64,000 nt of DNA from Mesonia sp. K7. GTDB lineage: Bacteria; Bacteroidota; Bacteroidia; Flavobacteriales; Flavobacteriaceae. The notes below the pieces were generated by a model. It was not told where the DNA came from and did no database searches. It worked only from the letters and a program-made list of their open reading frames with translations. Both the position numbers and the translations under genes were made by a program. Below, piece after piece: positions 24,680 to 34,097 of this stretch. The DNA is taken from positions 62,001 to 126,000 of the forward strand of contig NZ_QKQV01000002.1 of assembly GCF_003233725.1 (NCBI RefSeq). The letters run 5' to 3'. Position 1 is the first letter of the stretch; each line of letters starts with the position of its first letter.

Positions 24680-27067
24680 TTAGTGCAGTTCTTTCATCAA
24701 ATCATCATAGGTAAAAGTGTTATCCTCTTGGTTGTCTGAAGTATGGTATAAAACATTTACGCGTATCGCTTTCAGGCCTACCACACCTTGTACATCTTCG
24801 AGCTCGAGTAGCTCTACTTCTTCACCAAGGTAGTTTTTCTTCTGTAAATATTTGATGTATCGCAAATATTCAAGTTCGTCTTCTTTTTGCGAATACACAA
24901 TTACTATTTTACCTTTTTGGGTAATTCGTTCTTCTGTATCTTTTATAAAAGCCTTATCGATACGTTTTTTAATTATTTCGAAACGTGCATTGTAAGTGCC
25001 ATCTACATCAAATTTCTTTTCATCCATACGGTAACGGATAGAAAGTGTAGAGCTGAATACCAAAATAAGCGAAGCGCCATCTAATTGTAACGGAGCATTT
25101 TTTTGCACCATATAAAACTTGTTTTCCATCTCACACATTACTTGTAATTGCCACAATCTTAAGTTGTAGAGATATACTTTGTTAAATGGTCTATTTTTTA
25201 CCATTTCACCACCAATATACATGTTGTGGTCTACACCATCAGTTTTGTACCTTTCAAAATAATGTGGGTAAATCTTTTGTGCATCTACTTGCTTTCTATC
25301 GATATATCTAGCTAAGGTTCTATTGATACGCTGTACAGAATCATCAAAGTTTTTTCGGTAATTATACACCACTCCTGTTTCTTGATCAATAGATTCTTTG
25401 TATGCAGCTACCTTTTTTCTAAGTTTAGTACTATTGTCATTGATATGGTCTATAATAGGGTCTAATTCTGACTGTATAAACTGAATGATTTTTTGTTCAC
25501 TCGATGCATTCAGGTTTTCATGTAATTCTTCACTAAACTCTTCTATTCTAAACTTAATTTGCTCATAGATAGGTATGGCATCAATTTCGTAAGCTTCATC
25601 TATAATCTGAGTAATAGCACTTAATTGATTGAGCAAATCTTGCTGAATCGCATTATTTCTTTCATCAGAAGAACCTACAATATCTATTTGTCCGTAAAGC
25701 GGATAGATGTTATTGAACGAAATATCTCTAAATGAAGCAATTCCGTCAGCATCTAAATCGTTGATGTAACGATTGGCTTCTTCTTCAAAGACCCATAATA
25801 CACTTGGGTGAATTGAAGTACATTCACTTTGTATAACTGCCTTGATACGGTTTTCATGCTCGGTTTGGTAACGTTCTACTGCGGTCTCGATGTAAGGAAT
25901 TATATCTTCTAACTTTATTGCATTGATGTTGCTTAATTCATTTTTTCTTGTAGATGATAACTCCAAAACTCCTAAAAGTCGCTTGTTTTTATCTATCGGA
26001 GCCATGATATAACTTTTTACTCCGGCATTTACAAGGTGTTTTGCTAAAACAGATTTTTCATGTTTCTTTAAATAAACAGCTGTATTAGGAATCGATAAGT
26101 AGTTTGAATCTTCAAATATAATTTCTCTTTCGTCACGATTTAAAACCTTCTTGTAGTGAGCACTGTTTAAATCACCGAGCAAGTAGCTACTTATTTTACT
26201 TTTTGGAACTTTAAAAAATTCTTTGATGTTCTTATCAAAAAGTGTAAAACCAATCTCTAAATCCGGAATACGATAAATAGACCTAAAAATCTCTAACATG
26301 TCTTCCCCTAGATTTTCATTGTCCATTAAAATCTGATTGTTGAGCAGCTCTGTTTTTAAATCAGAAATACCATCATCTACGGTTACGTCGGTGAGATTGA
26401 TCAAAAAGAAGCCTCTAAATATCCAGCTATTTGGAGGAAATTTTTCTTTCCACATATCGATATCATCTAGATTCTGAATTAAATCATCGATATCTTCATC
26501 TTTTATTTCTTTCGCTTTTTTGGTTGGAAAAAACTCAATAAAATCGGCATTGATAGCCAAACGGTAATTTTTTACAATGCCATTTTCATCAGGAATATCA
26601 AAGTACAGCGGTCGAGAAGTATCTACATTAAAACCATAATAGCTGTTTAGAATCGCCAAGCATCCATTGATGTAATTATCTGCTTTGGTGTGGTTTCTGA
26701 GTTCTAATTTATAGTCTTCCCCTGCGTCTTTTAGAATATTGTCAAAACGTTTAGTAGTTTTTAAGAATATTTCCGGAAAAGGACCAGAAGGAATTGCCAT
26801 AGCAATTTTAATTTCGTTTTCGGTTAAGACCGAAGGAAATAAATCATCTAGCAATAAATCTATTGGCTCTTTATATTTGGGCAAGTCGTTCAAGTTTTTT
26901 ATTCCCGACTCTAAGGCGGGAAACTTATCTAAATATTTTAGAAGGTCTTCTATATATTCTTTAGATAATTGGTTTTCTTCAATTTTCAACCTTTCGCGAA
27001 AAGCATCGATCACCTTCTTAAAACCAAACTCTACACTAAAAACAAAATCATTATTTTTTGAATCCAT
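24680..27067 (-). CDS. Large GAF-domain protein of unknown function
   Basis: A 795-residue cytoplasmic protein with no signal peptide or membrane helix. A GAF-like domain is suggested between about residues 250 and 405, where the stretch AGVKSYIMAPIDKNKRLLGVLELSS has the typical GAF beta-strand pattern. The N-terminal 240 residues and the C-terminal 380 have no recognisable catalytic motif; parts of the latter (EELHENLNASSEQKIIQFI and after) look coiled-coil. No kinase, cyclase or HTH output domain is visible. Proteins of this kind are, to my knowledge, frequent in flavobacteria and annotated only as GAF-domain. It diverges from the DUF4369/TlpA lipoprotein gene. Confidence 0.65.
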   Translation of the reverse strand: MDSKNNDFVFSVEFGFKKVIDAFRERLKIEENQLSKEYIEDLLKYLDKFPALESGIKNLNDLPKYKEPIDLLLDDLFPSVLTENEIKIAMAIPSGPFPEIFLKTTKRFDNILKDAGEDYKLELRNHTKADNYINGCLAILNSYYGFNVDTSRPLYFDIPDENGIVKNYRLAINADFIEFFPTKKAKEIKDEDIDDLIQNLDDIDMWKEKFPPNSWIFRGFFLINLTDVTVDDGISDLKTELLNNQILMDNENLGEDMLEIFRSIYRIPDLEIGFTLFDKNIKEFFKVPKSKISSYLLGDLNSAHYKKVLNRDEREIIFEDSNYLSIPNTAVYLKKHEKSVLAKHLVNAGVKSYIMAPIDKNKRLLGVLELSSTRKNELSNINAIKLEDIIPYIETAVERYQTEHENRIKAVIQSECTSIHPSVLWVFEEEANRYINDLDADGIASFRDISFNNIYPLYGQIDIVGSSDERNNAIQQDLLNQLSAITQIIDEAYEIDAIPIYEQIKFRIEEFSEELHENLNASSEQKIIQFIQSELDPIIDHINDNSTKLRKKVAAYKESIDQETGVVYNYRKNFDDSVQRINRTLARYIDRKQVDAQKIYPHYFERYKTDGVDHNMYIGGEMVKNRPFNKVYLYNLRLWQLQVMCEMENKFYMVQKNAPLQLDGASLILVFSSTLSIRYRMDEKKFDVDGTYNARFEIIKKRIDKAFIKDTEERITQKGKIVIVYSQKEDELEYLRYIKYLQKKNYLGEEVELLELEDVQGVVGLKAIRVNVLYHTSDNQEDNTFTYDDLMKELH

Positions 27068-27183
27068 TTTCTATTTCATAAATTGACTTGACAAATTATA
27101 AATCTATACTTTCATAGGAAAATTTATAGTTTAAAATTAACAATATTTTAGTGTAAATAACTTCACATATCTAAACACTTGTG

Positions 27184-27191
27184 TATTTTTG
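27184..27191 (+). promoter_or_regulatory. -7 box for the TlpA lipoprotein gene
   Basis: TATTTTTG matches TAnnTTTG and ends 21 nt before the ATG at 27213. No TTG at suitable spacing was found. Confidence 0.45.
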
Positions 27192-27212
27192 TGGGAAATT
27201 AAATTTAAAATA

Positions 27213-28319
27213 ATGAGAAAAATTGCTTTTTTACTTGTGTTGGCTGCTGTTTTTGCTTGTAAAGACGACGCTAACAATGCAAATACTTTTACCGCAAAAA
27301 TTGATGTTGAGGATAACACCAAAATATTCATCTCCGAACTTGGTGAAAATGGCACTCCAAAGCCTATTGATACAGCTGTGGTTAAAGAAGGTAAGTTTAC
27401 TTTTGAATTACCAACGGTTGAAAATCAAACCTTGAATATTGCAACTATAGATCAAGTTCCTGGAAATGTGTTGTTCATTAACGAAAATGCTAAGATAGAC
27501 GGTACTTTCTATAAAGACAGTCTAAGAAGTTCACAATTAGATGGTGGTAAGAACCAAGAGTTATTAGATGATTATGTTTCACATATGATGACAAGCGGGA
27601 AAGAGCAAAACGAGTTAAACCAAAAAATGAGAACTGCTTTTTCACAACAAGATACACTCGGAATGAAAAGTTTGCAAGAAGAAGCAAAAAGTATGAGAGC
27701 TGAAGAGATCACTTTTAGAAAAGATTTTATATCAAAAAATTCTGAATCCATTGTTTCTGCACTTATCCTTTCTGATATGATTTCGATGCAATTAACAGAA
27801 AATTTTTCTGAACTTTATAACAAGCTATCTCCTGAAGTTCAAAACTCTGCTCCTGGTAAAAAAATTAAAGAGCATTTAAGCCTTAACCAATCCACAGCAA
27901 TTGGTTCTAAAGCACCTAGTTTTTCAGCTAAAACGCCAGAAGGTAAAGAACTAGCTTTAGAAAATGCTTTAGGAAAAGTAACTATTATCGATTTTTGGGC
28001 ATCTTGGTGTAAGCCCTGTAGAATAGAGAACCCAAATGTGGTAAGACTGTATAATAAATACCATGATAAAGGCTTAAATATTTTAGGGGTTTCTTTAGAT
28101 AAAGCTAACCAAAAAGATAGATGGATACAAGCTATAGAAGACGACAAACTTACTTGGCAACACGTTTCTAATTTACAATTCTGGAATGATCCTATCGCAA
28201 AACTATACAACGTTCGTTCTATTCCTGCTACCTTTATTCTGGATGAAAATGGTGTGATTATCGCCAAAAACCTCAGAGGTAAGGCTTTGGAAGATAAAAT
28301 TGCTGAATTGTTAGATTAA
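27213..28319 (+). CDS. DUF4369/TlpA lipoprotein thiol-disulfide oxidoreductase
   Basis: Envelope lipoprotein of 368 residues. The signal MRKIAFLLVLAAVFAC has its lipid-attachment cysteine at 16. Residues about 20-120 are a DUF4369-like beta domain (FTAKIDVEDNTKIFIS, PIDTAVVKEGKFTFELP), residues 120-220 a helical linker, and residues 230-368 a thioredoxin fold with FWASWCKPC active site and RSIPATFIL cis-proline. This arrangement is typical of Bacteroidetes. The ATG at 27213 is preferred to a TTG at 27189, which would disrupt the lipoprotein signal. The gene ends in its own terminator. Substrate unknown. Confidence 0.88.
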   Translation: MRKIAFLLVLAAVFACKDDANNANTFTAKIDVEDNTKIFISELGENGTPKPIDTAVVKEGKFTFELPTVENQTLNIATIDQVPGNVLFINENAKIDGTFYKDSLRSSQLDGGKNQELLDDYVSHMMTSGKEQNELNQKMRTAFSQQDTLGMKSLQEEAKSMRAEEITFRKDFISKNSESIVSALILSDMISMQLTENFSELYNKLSPEVQNSAPGKKIKEHLSLNQSTAIGSKAPSFSAKTPEGKELALENALGKVTIIDFWASWCKPCRIENPNVVRLYNKYHDKGLNILGVSLDKANQKDRWIQAIEDDKLTWQHVSNLQFWNDPIAKLYNVRSIPATFILDENGVIIAKNLRGKALEDKIAELLD

Positions 28320-28339
28320 GAATTCAAATTTTCACGCAT

Positions 28340-28370
28340 AAAAAAATCCGCATATAGCGGATTTTTGTTT
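28340..28370 (+). terminator. Terminator after the TlpA lipoprotein gene
   Basis: Stem AAAAATCCGC / GCGGATTTTT with a short ATATA loop and T-rich tail. The same stem is used by terminators at 32784 and 61314. Confidence 0.82.
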
Positions 28371-28388
28371 TTATAAGCTTGTTTATTT

Positions 28389-29081
28389 TTAATCTAAAAG
28401 GGCAAACTTTACATTTATTTTTGTAGAAATCTGCATTTCTCCCAAAGCTATTGTCGGGCCTCCTGCACCATCTGCTTCTGCATTCATCATCGAGGTTTTA
28501 TACATTGGGTAATGACCACCAGCGTTCATATCTTCATATATACTCACCGCTTTTCCTATCTTTTGTCCTAAAGCAGATGCGTATTCCGTTGCTTTTTGTT
28601 TGGCGTCAAGCATGGCTTTTTTTCTCGCTTCCGCTAACAATTCTTTCTCTTTAGAGGAGGTGAAACTAATACCGTCTAAACGATTTAGACCCGATTCCAT
28701 CAAACCAGCAATAATTTTCTCATAATCTTTAATATTTACCAATTTGATGCTTATCGATTGATTTGCATGGTAACGCGATTGCTTCGTTTGGTAATTATAT
28801 TGTTTGTTTAGATTGAGGTATTCTGTTTTTACATGTTTATCATCTATACCATTCTTTTTTAGGTATTGAAATATTTTTTGAACATCAGTATCTACCTGTT
28901 GTTTTACTTCTTGGGCGGTTGAACCTTCGTGTTCTACTCTTGCTCTTATGATTACTTGATCGGGAACTACATTTACAATTCCTTCTCCACTTACTGAAAC
29001 AGTTCCTACTTCTTGAGCACTAAGGTTGGTACTAGATAATCCTGTCATAATTACACTTAATAATACAATTAGTTTTTTCAT
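28389..29081 (-). CDS. SIMPL-domain (DUF541) exported protein
   Basis: Periplasmic or outer-membrane-associated protein of 230 residues with a signal peptide (residues 1-22, ending LSAQ). The SIMPL/DUF541 signature is clear: TVSVSGEGIVNVVPDQVIIRARVEHEG at the start, YHANQSISIKLVNI in the middle, and ARKKAMLDAKQKATEYASALGQKIGKAVSI. Members of this family form ring-like oligomers and have been linked to stress tolerance, but no enzymatic role is known. It lies 45 bp downstream of the rhomboid gene on the same strand. Confidence 0.85.
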   Translation of the reverse strand: MKKLIVLLSVIMTGLSSTNLSAQEVGTVSVSGEGIVNVVPDQVIIRARVEHEGSTAQEVKQQVDTDVQKIFQYLKKNGIDDKHVKTEYLNLNKQYNYQTKQSRYHANQSISIKLVNIKDYEKIIAGLMESGLNRLDGISFTSSKEKELLAEARKKAMLDAKQKATEYASALGQKIGKAVSIYEDMNAGGHYPMYKTSMMNAEADGAGGPTIALGEMQISTKINVKFALLD

Positions 29082-29126
29082 AGTTTTTTAAATTTTAGAG
29101 AAGTAATTCAATAAAAATACCAAAGT

Positions 29127-29774
29127 TTATATTTTATCGAATTTTTTAAGAAAAAATAAGACGACAATAGGTATTAATAATAAAAATACCATCATCAAAC
29201 TTTCGGTTAAAACTCTAGGTTGAAGCAGTATCGTCAATAAATAACCGCCCATCGCGCCACCAAAATGTGCATCATGCCCGATGTTATCTGTTCTGCTTTT
29301 CATGCCGTAAATGGTGTATAACAAGTAACCGACTCCGAATATATAAGCAGGAATTGGTATCACAAAAAACAAACCCAAAGTCATATCGGGTCGTAATAAA
29401 ATTGCCGAATATAAAATGCCCATCACAGCTCCACTTGCTCCAACAGCACTGTACTGTGGTTCGTCTTTATGAAAGAAATACGCAAAAAGATTACCTATCA
29501 GTAAACTGCCTACATATACCACCAAAAAACCCAAAACACTAATATCTCGAATCACCACATTTGCAAAAAAGTAAAGCGTAAGCATATTCACAAACAAATG
29601 TGAAATATCGACATGCAAAAAACCTGAACTTAAATACCTGATGTGTTCTTTGTTTTGAATTCCCCTAATGTTAAACTTAAATTTCTCGAAAAAGGATAAA
29701 TCCTGAAAGCCTTTGTAAGAAATGATACTTGTGATGGCGATAATGACGATGGTTACCATTGCGATGTTGCCCAT
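29127..29774 (-). CDS. Rhomboid-family intramembrane serine protease
   Basis: Six-helix inner-membrane protease of 215 residues. The catalytic dyad is S114 in GASGAVMG and H170 in HDAHFGG; the conserved H59/N63 of helix 2 appear in HLFVNMLTLYFF. There is no cytoplasmic domain. Its substrates are unknown. It diverges from the LpxL-like gene with 59 bp between them. Confidence 0.9.
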   Translation of the reverse strand: MGNIAMVTIVIIAITSIISYKGFQDLSFFEKFKFNIRGIQNKEHIRYLSSGFLHVDISHLFVNMLTLYFFANVVIRDISVLGFLVVYVGSLLIGNLFAYFFHKDEPQYSAVGASGAVMGILYSAILLRPDMTLGLFFVIPIPAYIFGVGYLLYTIYGMKSRTDNIGHDAHFGGAMGGYLLTILLQPRVLTESLMMVFLLLIPIVVLFFLKKFDKI

Positions 29775-29784
29775 TATTTTTACT

Positions 29785-29815
29785 TTGATTTACTTCCAAA
29801 TATACCTTATCTTTG
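29785..29815 (+). promoter_or_regulatory. Promoter for the LpxL-like gene (TTG-N20-TATCTTTG)
   Basis: TTG at 29785-29787 and TATCTTTG at 29808-29815 are spaced 20 nt, a full match to the Bacteroidetes promoter consensus, giving a leader of about 14 nt. Confidence 0.65.
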
Positions 29816-29833
29816 CGGAAATTTAGTCACTGA

Positions 29834-30709
29834 ATGCAGAAATTAATTTTTTACCTCGCTTACCCATTTTTATGGATAATCTCTAAACTTCCGTTTTCTA
29901 TACTCTACCTAATTTCTGATGTTGTCTATTTTTTAGTTTATCATATAGTCCGCTACAGAAGAGAGGTTGTACGCAACAATCTTAAATTGGCTTTTCCCGA
30001 AAAGTCCGAAAAAGAGATAAAAAGAATCGAAAAAAAGTCATATCAGCATTTTTGCGATATGTTTTTAGAAATGATCAAACCGATGTCGATAAGTGATACG
30101 GAATTTAAAAAGAGATTTTACTTTAAAAATCCGGAAGAAGCTCGAAGGCTAGAAAACTTAGATAGAAATTACATCGCTCTTTTTGCTCATTACGCGACTT
30201 ACGAATGGACAAACGCCATGAATTTCTATGATTTGTCTTATAGAAGTTATGCGGTTTATAAACCCATTAGCAATCCGTATTTTGACAAAATGATACGTGA
30301 TATACGGTCTAAAAATAACAGTGAAATGATTCCGATGAAAGAAGTGGCAAAAACCCTCTTACTTCACAAAAGAAACAACATCAAAGCAACTTATGCTTTT
30401 ATTGCCGACCAATCACCCAGACTTAAAGACAGCAAACATACTTATCCTTTTTTTGGGTATGAAGTGCCTGTTTTTGTAGGACCCGAGTTTTTGGCCAAAA
30501 AGTTTGATCTACCCGTTACTTACCTGAAAATTAATAAGATAAAGCGCGGTTACTACGAAGCCGAAATGATTACACTTACCGAACATCCGAAAGAGGTTGA
30601 AGATTTTAAGATTACCGATAAATATTACGAATTACTCGAAGCACAGATTAGAGCCAATCCTGAGTATTATTTATGGACACACAAACGTTGGAAGCATAAA
30701 AGAATTTAG
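29834..30709 (+). CDS. LpxL/HtrB-like lipid A acyltransferase
   Basis: Inner-membrane acyltransferase, probably adding a secondary acyl chain to lipid A. The 291 residues start with a hydrophobic anchor (residues 1-37). The catalytic HX4E motif is H119-YATY-E124, and the later ADQSPRLKDSKHTYPFFG and YYLWTHKRWKHKR are the conserved LpxL-family blocks. Whether it acts on lipid A or on an ornithine/aminolipid cannot be told from sequence. The stop overlaps the end of the convergent mutase gene by 4 bp. Confidence 0.86.
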   Translation: MQKLIFYLAYPFLWIISKLPFSILYLISDVVYFLVYHIVRYRREVVRNNLKLAFPEKSEKEIKRIEKKSYQHFCDMFLEMIKPMSISDTEFKKRFYFKNPEEARRLENLDRNYIALFAHYATYEWTNAMNFYDLSYRSYAVYKPISNPYFDKMIRDIRSKNNSEMIPMKEVAKTLLLHKRNNIKATYAFIADQSPRLKDSKHTYPFFGYEVPVFVGPEFLAKKFDLPVTYLKINKIKRGYYEAEMITLTEHPKEVEDFKITDKYYELLEAQIRANPEYYLWTHKRWKHKRI

Positions 30710-32094
30710 ATTCCTGCAATCGATTTTATTTCCTTTATCATTTCTTGTGCAAGATGGTCTGCTTCTTCTTGAGATTTAGCTTCGGTATAAATTCTAATAA
30801 TCGGTTCGGTATTCGATTTTCTTAAATGCACCCAATTTTCCAGGAAATCTATTTTTACACCGTCAACTGTTGATACTTCTTCGTTTTGGTACTTCTCTTC
30901 TACTCTTTTTAAAATCTCATCGACATTTAGTTCTGGAGTCAATTCTATTTTATTTTTACTCATAAAATAGCTTGGGTATTCGTCTCTTAATTGGGATACC
31001 AAAATGCTTTTTTCTGCTAAATGTGATAAAAATAAGGCAATCCCTACCAAACTATCTCTTCCGTAATGTAATTCAGGATAAATAATTCCGCCATTTCCTT
31101 CACCTCCAATCACAGCATTGGTATCTTTCATCAGTTGCACCACATTGACTTCACCTACCGCGCTCGCTTGGTAACTTCCGCCGTGTTTTTGGGTCACATC
31201 CCTTAAAGCTCTTGACGAAGAAAGATTACTGACTGTATTTCCTTTTCTTTTAGATAGCACATAATCGGCAACGGCGACTAAGGTATATTCTTCACCAAAC
31301 ATATTTCCGTTTTCGTCGATAAATGCCAAACGATCGACGTCGGGATCGACCACAATACCCAAGTCTGCATTTTCTGTTTTTACTTTTTCGCAAATGTCGG
31401 TTAGATGCTCCTTTAAAGGTTCTGGGTTGTGCGGAAAATGCCCTGTAGGTTCACAATACAATTTGATACAATCTACACCTAATCTTTGTAGAATTCTAGG
31501 TACTGCGATTCCTCCTGTAGAGTTGACACCATCAACAACCACTTTAAAGTTGGCGTTTTTTATTTTATCGGCTTCTACCAAATCGAGTTCCATAATCTCA
31601 TCGATATGTAAATCGATATAAGCGTCGTTTACTGTGATTTTTCCAAGATCATCTACTTCCGCAAAAGCGATAGCGTTACTACTGGCAATTTTGAGGATTT
31701 TTGCTCCATCTTCACCATTAAGAAACTCTCCCTTGGCATTAAGCAATTTTAAAGCGTTCCACTGTTTGGGATTGTGGCTTGCGGTAAGAATGATCCCGCC
31801 GTCAGCATGTTCTAGAGGCACGGCAACCTCAACCGTTGGGGTGGTTGACAAACCTAAATCGATGACGTGAATGCCCATTCCCACCAAAGTTTGCATCACC
31901 AGTTGTTGAATCATCTCTCCAGAAATACGGGCGTCACGGCCAACCACCACACGGTAGTTTTCTTTGTCACGCTGTTGCTTGAGCCAGGCTCCGTAAGCCG
32001 AAGCAAATTTCACAGCATCGATTGGCGTAAGATTGTCGCCTACTTTTCCGCCGATAGTTCCCCTGATTCCTGAAATAGATTTGATTAGTGTCAT
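30706..32094 (-). CDS. glmM: Phosphohexomutase, probably phosphoglucosamine mutase
   Basis: Alpha-D-phosphohexomutase of 462 residues, likely making glucosamine-1-phosphate for cell-wall UDP-GlcNAc. The catalytic phosphoserine is S106 in TASHNP, the metal loop is DPDVDR, the sugar loop is GEGNGG and the phosphate loop is RKSNTEPIIRI. The sugar loop differs from the GEQSGH of classical GlmM, so a phosphomannomutase role is not excluded. The start is placed at MTLIKS (32094); 23 upstream in-frame codons do not match the family and lie over the promoter. It has a full promoter and is probably a single gene. Confidence 0.85.
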   Translation of the reverse strand: MTLIKSISGIRGTIGGKVGDNLTPIDAVKFASAYGAWLKQQRDKENYRVVVGRDARISGEMIQQLVMQTLVGMGIHVIDLGLSTTPTVEVAVPLEHADGGIILTASHNPKQWNALKLLNAKGEFLNGEDGAKILKIASSNAIAFAEVDDLGKITVNDAYIDLHIDEIMELDLVEADKIKNANFKVVVDGVNSTGGIAVPRILQRLGVDCIKLYCEPTGHFPHNPEPLKEHLTDICEKVKTENADLGIVVDPDVDRLAFIDENGNMFGEEYTLVAVADYVLSKRKGNTVSNLSSSRALRDVTQKHGGSYQASAVGEVNVVQLMKDTNAVIGGEGNGGIIYPELHYGRDSLVGIALFLSHLAEKSILVSQLRDEYPSYFMSKNKIELTPELNVDEILKRVEEKYQNEEVSTVDGVKIDFLENWVHLRKSNTEPIIRIYTEAKSQEEADHLAQEMIKEIKSIAGI

Positions 32095-32113
32095 TGTTAG
32101 TCTGTTTTGATAA

Positions 32114-32143
32114 CAAAGATACACGCATTCGGTTTTGAAACAA
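32114..32143 (-). promoter_or_regulatory. glmM promoter (TTG-N19-TATCTTTG)
   Basis: On the minus strand TTG (32143-32141) and TATCTTTG (32121-32114) are separated by 19 nt, leaving a leader of about 15 nt before the ATG at 32094. This also supports the chosen start. Confidence 0.65.
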
Positions 32144-32185
32144 ATTTGTTGGAAAAACTTCACAGAAAGTTTAACTTCGTTGAAG

Positions 32186-32785
32186 ATGAATTACCTCGCA
32201 CACATTTACCTCTCTCAAGGAAGAAAACTGGTCGAAATTGGAAATTTTGCTGCCGATTCTATCAAAGGAAAGGACTTTAGTCGCTTTCCGCTGGAAATGC
32301 AAAAAGGTATTCTCTTGCATCGAAAAATAGATTATTATACCGACTCGCATCCGATAGTTTATAAAAGTGCTCATCGCCTCTTTGATGAGTTCAGACATTA
32401 CAGCACCGTGATTGTAGATATTTTTTACGATCATTTTTTAGCAAAAAATTGGAAAAACTATAGTGCTATTCCGCTTGACGCATATGTGCAAGAATTTTAC
32501 AGTTCATTAAAGCGTAATCATGACATTTTACCAAAACGTGTGCAACGGTTTTACCCGATTATGATGGAGTATAATTGGCTGTTGAGTTACGCTAAAATTG
32601 AAGGTATTGAGCATATTCTTTTTCAAATGAACAGTCGTGTAAAAGGTAGAACCCAATTGGATAAATCGGTAAATTCACTTCGGGAAAATTACGCCAAATA
32701 CGAAGAAGAGTTTATTGCTTTTTTTGAAGAGTTACAGGCTTTCTCGAAAGAGGAGTTGTACCAAATAGATATTGGTACAGTATAA
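32186..32785 (+). CDS. ACP phosphodiesterase-like protein (DUF479)
   Basis: Protein of 199 residues in the AcpH/YajB family, whose E. coli member removes phosphopantetheine from acyl carrier protein. It is an HD-like metal-dependent fold: MNYLAHIYLS at the start, GNFAADSIKG, GILLHRKIDYYTDSHP, and VDIFYDHFLAKNW. The ATG at 32186 is chosen because the family starts MNYLAH; the open frame extends 17 codons upstream into the spacer. It ends in a strong terminator. Activity on ACP is inferred from the family only. Confidence 0.85.
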   Translation: MNYLAHIYLSQGRKLVEIGNFAADSIKGKDFSRFPLEMQKGILLHRKIDYYTDSHPIVYKSAHRLFDEFRHYSTVIVDIFYDHFLAKNWKNYSAIPLDAYVQEFYSSLKRNHDILPKRVQRFYPIMMEYNWLLSYAKIEGIEHILFQMNSRVKGRTQLDKSVNSLRENYAKYEEEFIAFFEELQAFSKEELYQIDIGTV

Positions 32786-32811
32786 AAAATCCGCCTTTTA
32801 GCGGATTTTTT
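32784..32811. terminator. Terminator between the AcpH-like and TPR genes
   Basis: Stem AAAAAATCCGC / GCGGATTTTTT with a CTTTTA loop, between convergent genes. It can work in both directions. Confidence 0.85.
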
Positions 32812-32838
32812 ATGGGATATAATTTTCTTTTTTGATTT

Positions 32839-34077
32839 TTAATTTTTTAAAGCTTTGGCTTTTTCTTCCTCTCCTAAGAAACTATAAATTTGATATAAAG
32901 TTTGTACAACACCTTTATAGCTATCAGTTCCTTCCTTGCTTCTTTTCTTTGCAGCTTCCAGATATTCTAATGAAGATCGGTAGATTTCTTTTCTTTCATT
33001 TTGTAAAGCCTCATAACGTTTGTTATCAGCAGCAGACATCCCTAGATTATTCATCTCTTCTATAATTGGTTTTTCTTTTGCTAAAACAATAGAAGCTAAA
33101 TTAATGTATGCATCTGTGTGCTCTGGATTAATCTCTATAGCTTTTTTATAAAATTTTGCAGCGGCTTCATTATCTCCAGATTTTGAAGTAGAAATTCCTA
33201 AATTATAATATAAATCAGCATTATTAGGCTCTAATTTTATAATTTCTTGTAAGATTGAATTATACTTCTCTAAATCATTTGCTCTAGAGTAAATTTCAGC
33301 TTCAGCTAACATCAATCCAATATCTTTAGGGTTTTGTTTTCTTGCTTGCTGTATTGCATCAAATGCTTTATCATTATCTCCTTTTTGAAAATAGATGATT
33401 GCTATATTTTTTACAATTTCTGGACGTTTAGACTCCTCCCTTTCTACACTTGGGTTTGAGTGACTGCCTACTCTAATATACACATCGCGCTGATTAGCTG
33501 TCGCAAAACTTTCAACTTCTTGAGTTGTTTTATTAACAGCTGTGTAAACTAATTTTCTACCATCATACCCTAACCTATTTAACTCTTGATAATACTCCAA
33601 AGATTTATCATACTCTTTAGCGTTTAGAGCTGTTCCAGCAGCTAAAAACAATTTTAAAGTATCCTTTTTATCTAATTGGTATGATATATATAGTTCATCT
33701 GAAGCTTCTTTAAATCTTTTTGCTTTACTATTTTGTACTGCAGAATTATAGACATCAATAACTAAATCATCAATTTTATTCTGAGCTTCATCATGCCCTA
33801 AAGCGGCCGCTTTATTTAAAGCTTCTGCCCCCGCAATAATTTCTTGGTTGTTTTTATTGTTATTACCAACAAGGGCTATCCCTTTGACATAATAAAAATC
33901 TGCTTGTACTTTTTCTTTTTCTCCAGCAATCATACTTTCTACACTGTTGAGCAGCGCTTTGGCTTCTGCATAATTACCATCTTCAATAGCTTTTTCGGCA
34001 TTTTTAATTTCTTTTTTTTGAGCCATTGCAACAACTGAACTCAACGCAATAGCTATGGTAAAAAGTTTTGTTTTCAT
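32839..34077 (-). CDS. Exported TPR-repeat protein
   Basis: Exported protein of 412 residues, signal peptide MKTKLFTIAIALSSVVAMAQ. TPR helices follow: KNAEKAIEDGNYAEAKALLN, NIAIIYFQKGDNDKAFDAIQQARKQNPKDI, and the best repeat NADLYYNLGISTSKSGDNEAAAKFYKKAIEINPEHTDAYINLASI. There is no enzymatic motif; it is likely a periplasmic scaffold. It follows gyrA by 20 bp on the same strand and may be co-transcribed with it. Conserved next to gyrA in flavobacteria, as far as I recall. Confidence 0.82.
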   Translation of the reverse strand: MKTKLFTIAIALSSVVAMAQKKEIKNAEKAIEDGNYAEAKALLNSVESMIAGEKEKVQADFYYVKGIALVGNNNKNNQEIIAGAEALNKAAALGHDEAQNKIDDLVIDVYNSAVQNSKAKRFKEASDELYISYQLDKKDTLKLFLAAGTALNAKEYDKSLEYYQELNRLGYDGRKLVYTAVNKTTQEVESFATANQRDVYIRVGSHSNPSVEREESKRPEIVKNIAIIYFQKGDNDKAFDAIQQARKQNPKDIGLMLAEAEIYSRANDLEKYNSILQEIIKLEPNNADLYYNLGISTSKSGDNEAAAKFYKKAIEINPEHTDAYINLASIVLAKEKPIIEEMNNLGMSAADNKRYEALQNERKEIYRSSLEYLEAAKKRSKEGTDSYKGVVQTLYQIYSFLGEEEKAKALKN

Positions 34078-34097
34078 TTTTTATAAATGTTTAGTTT

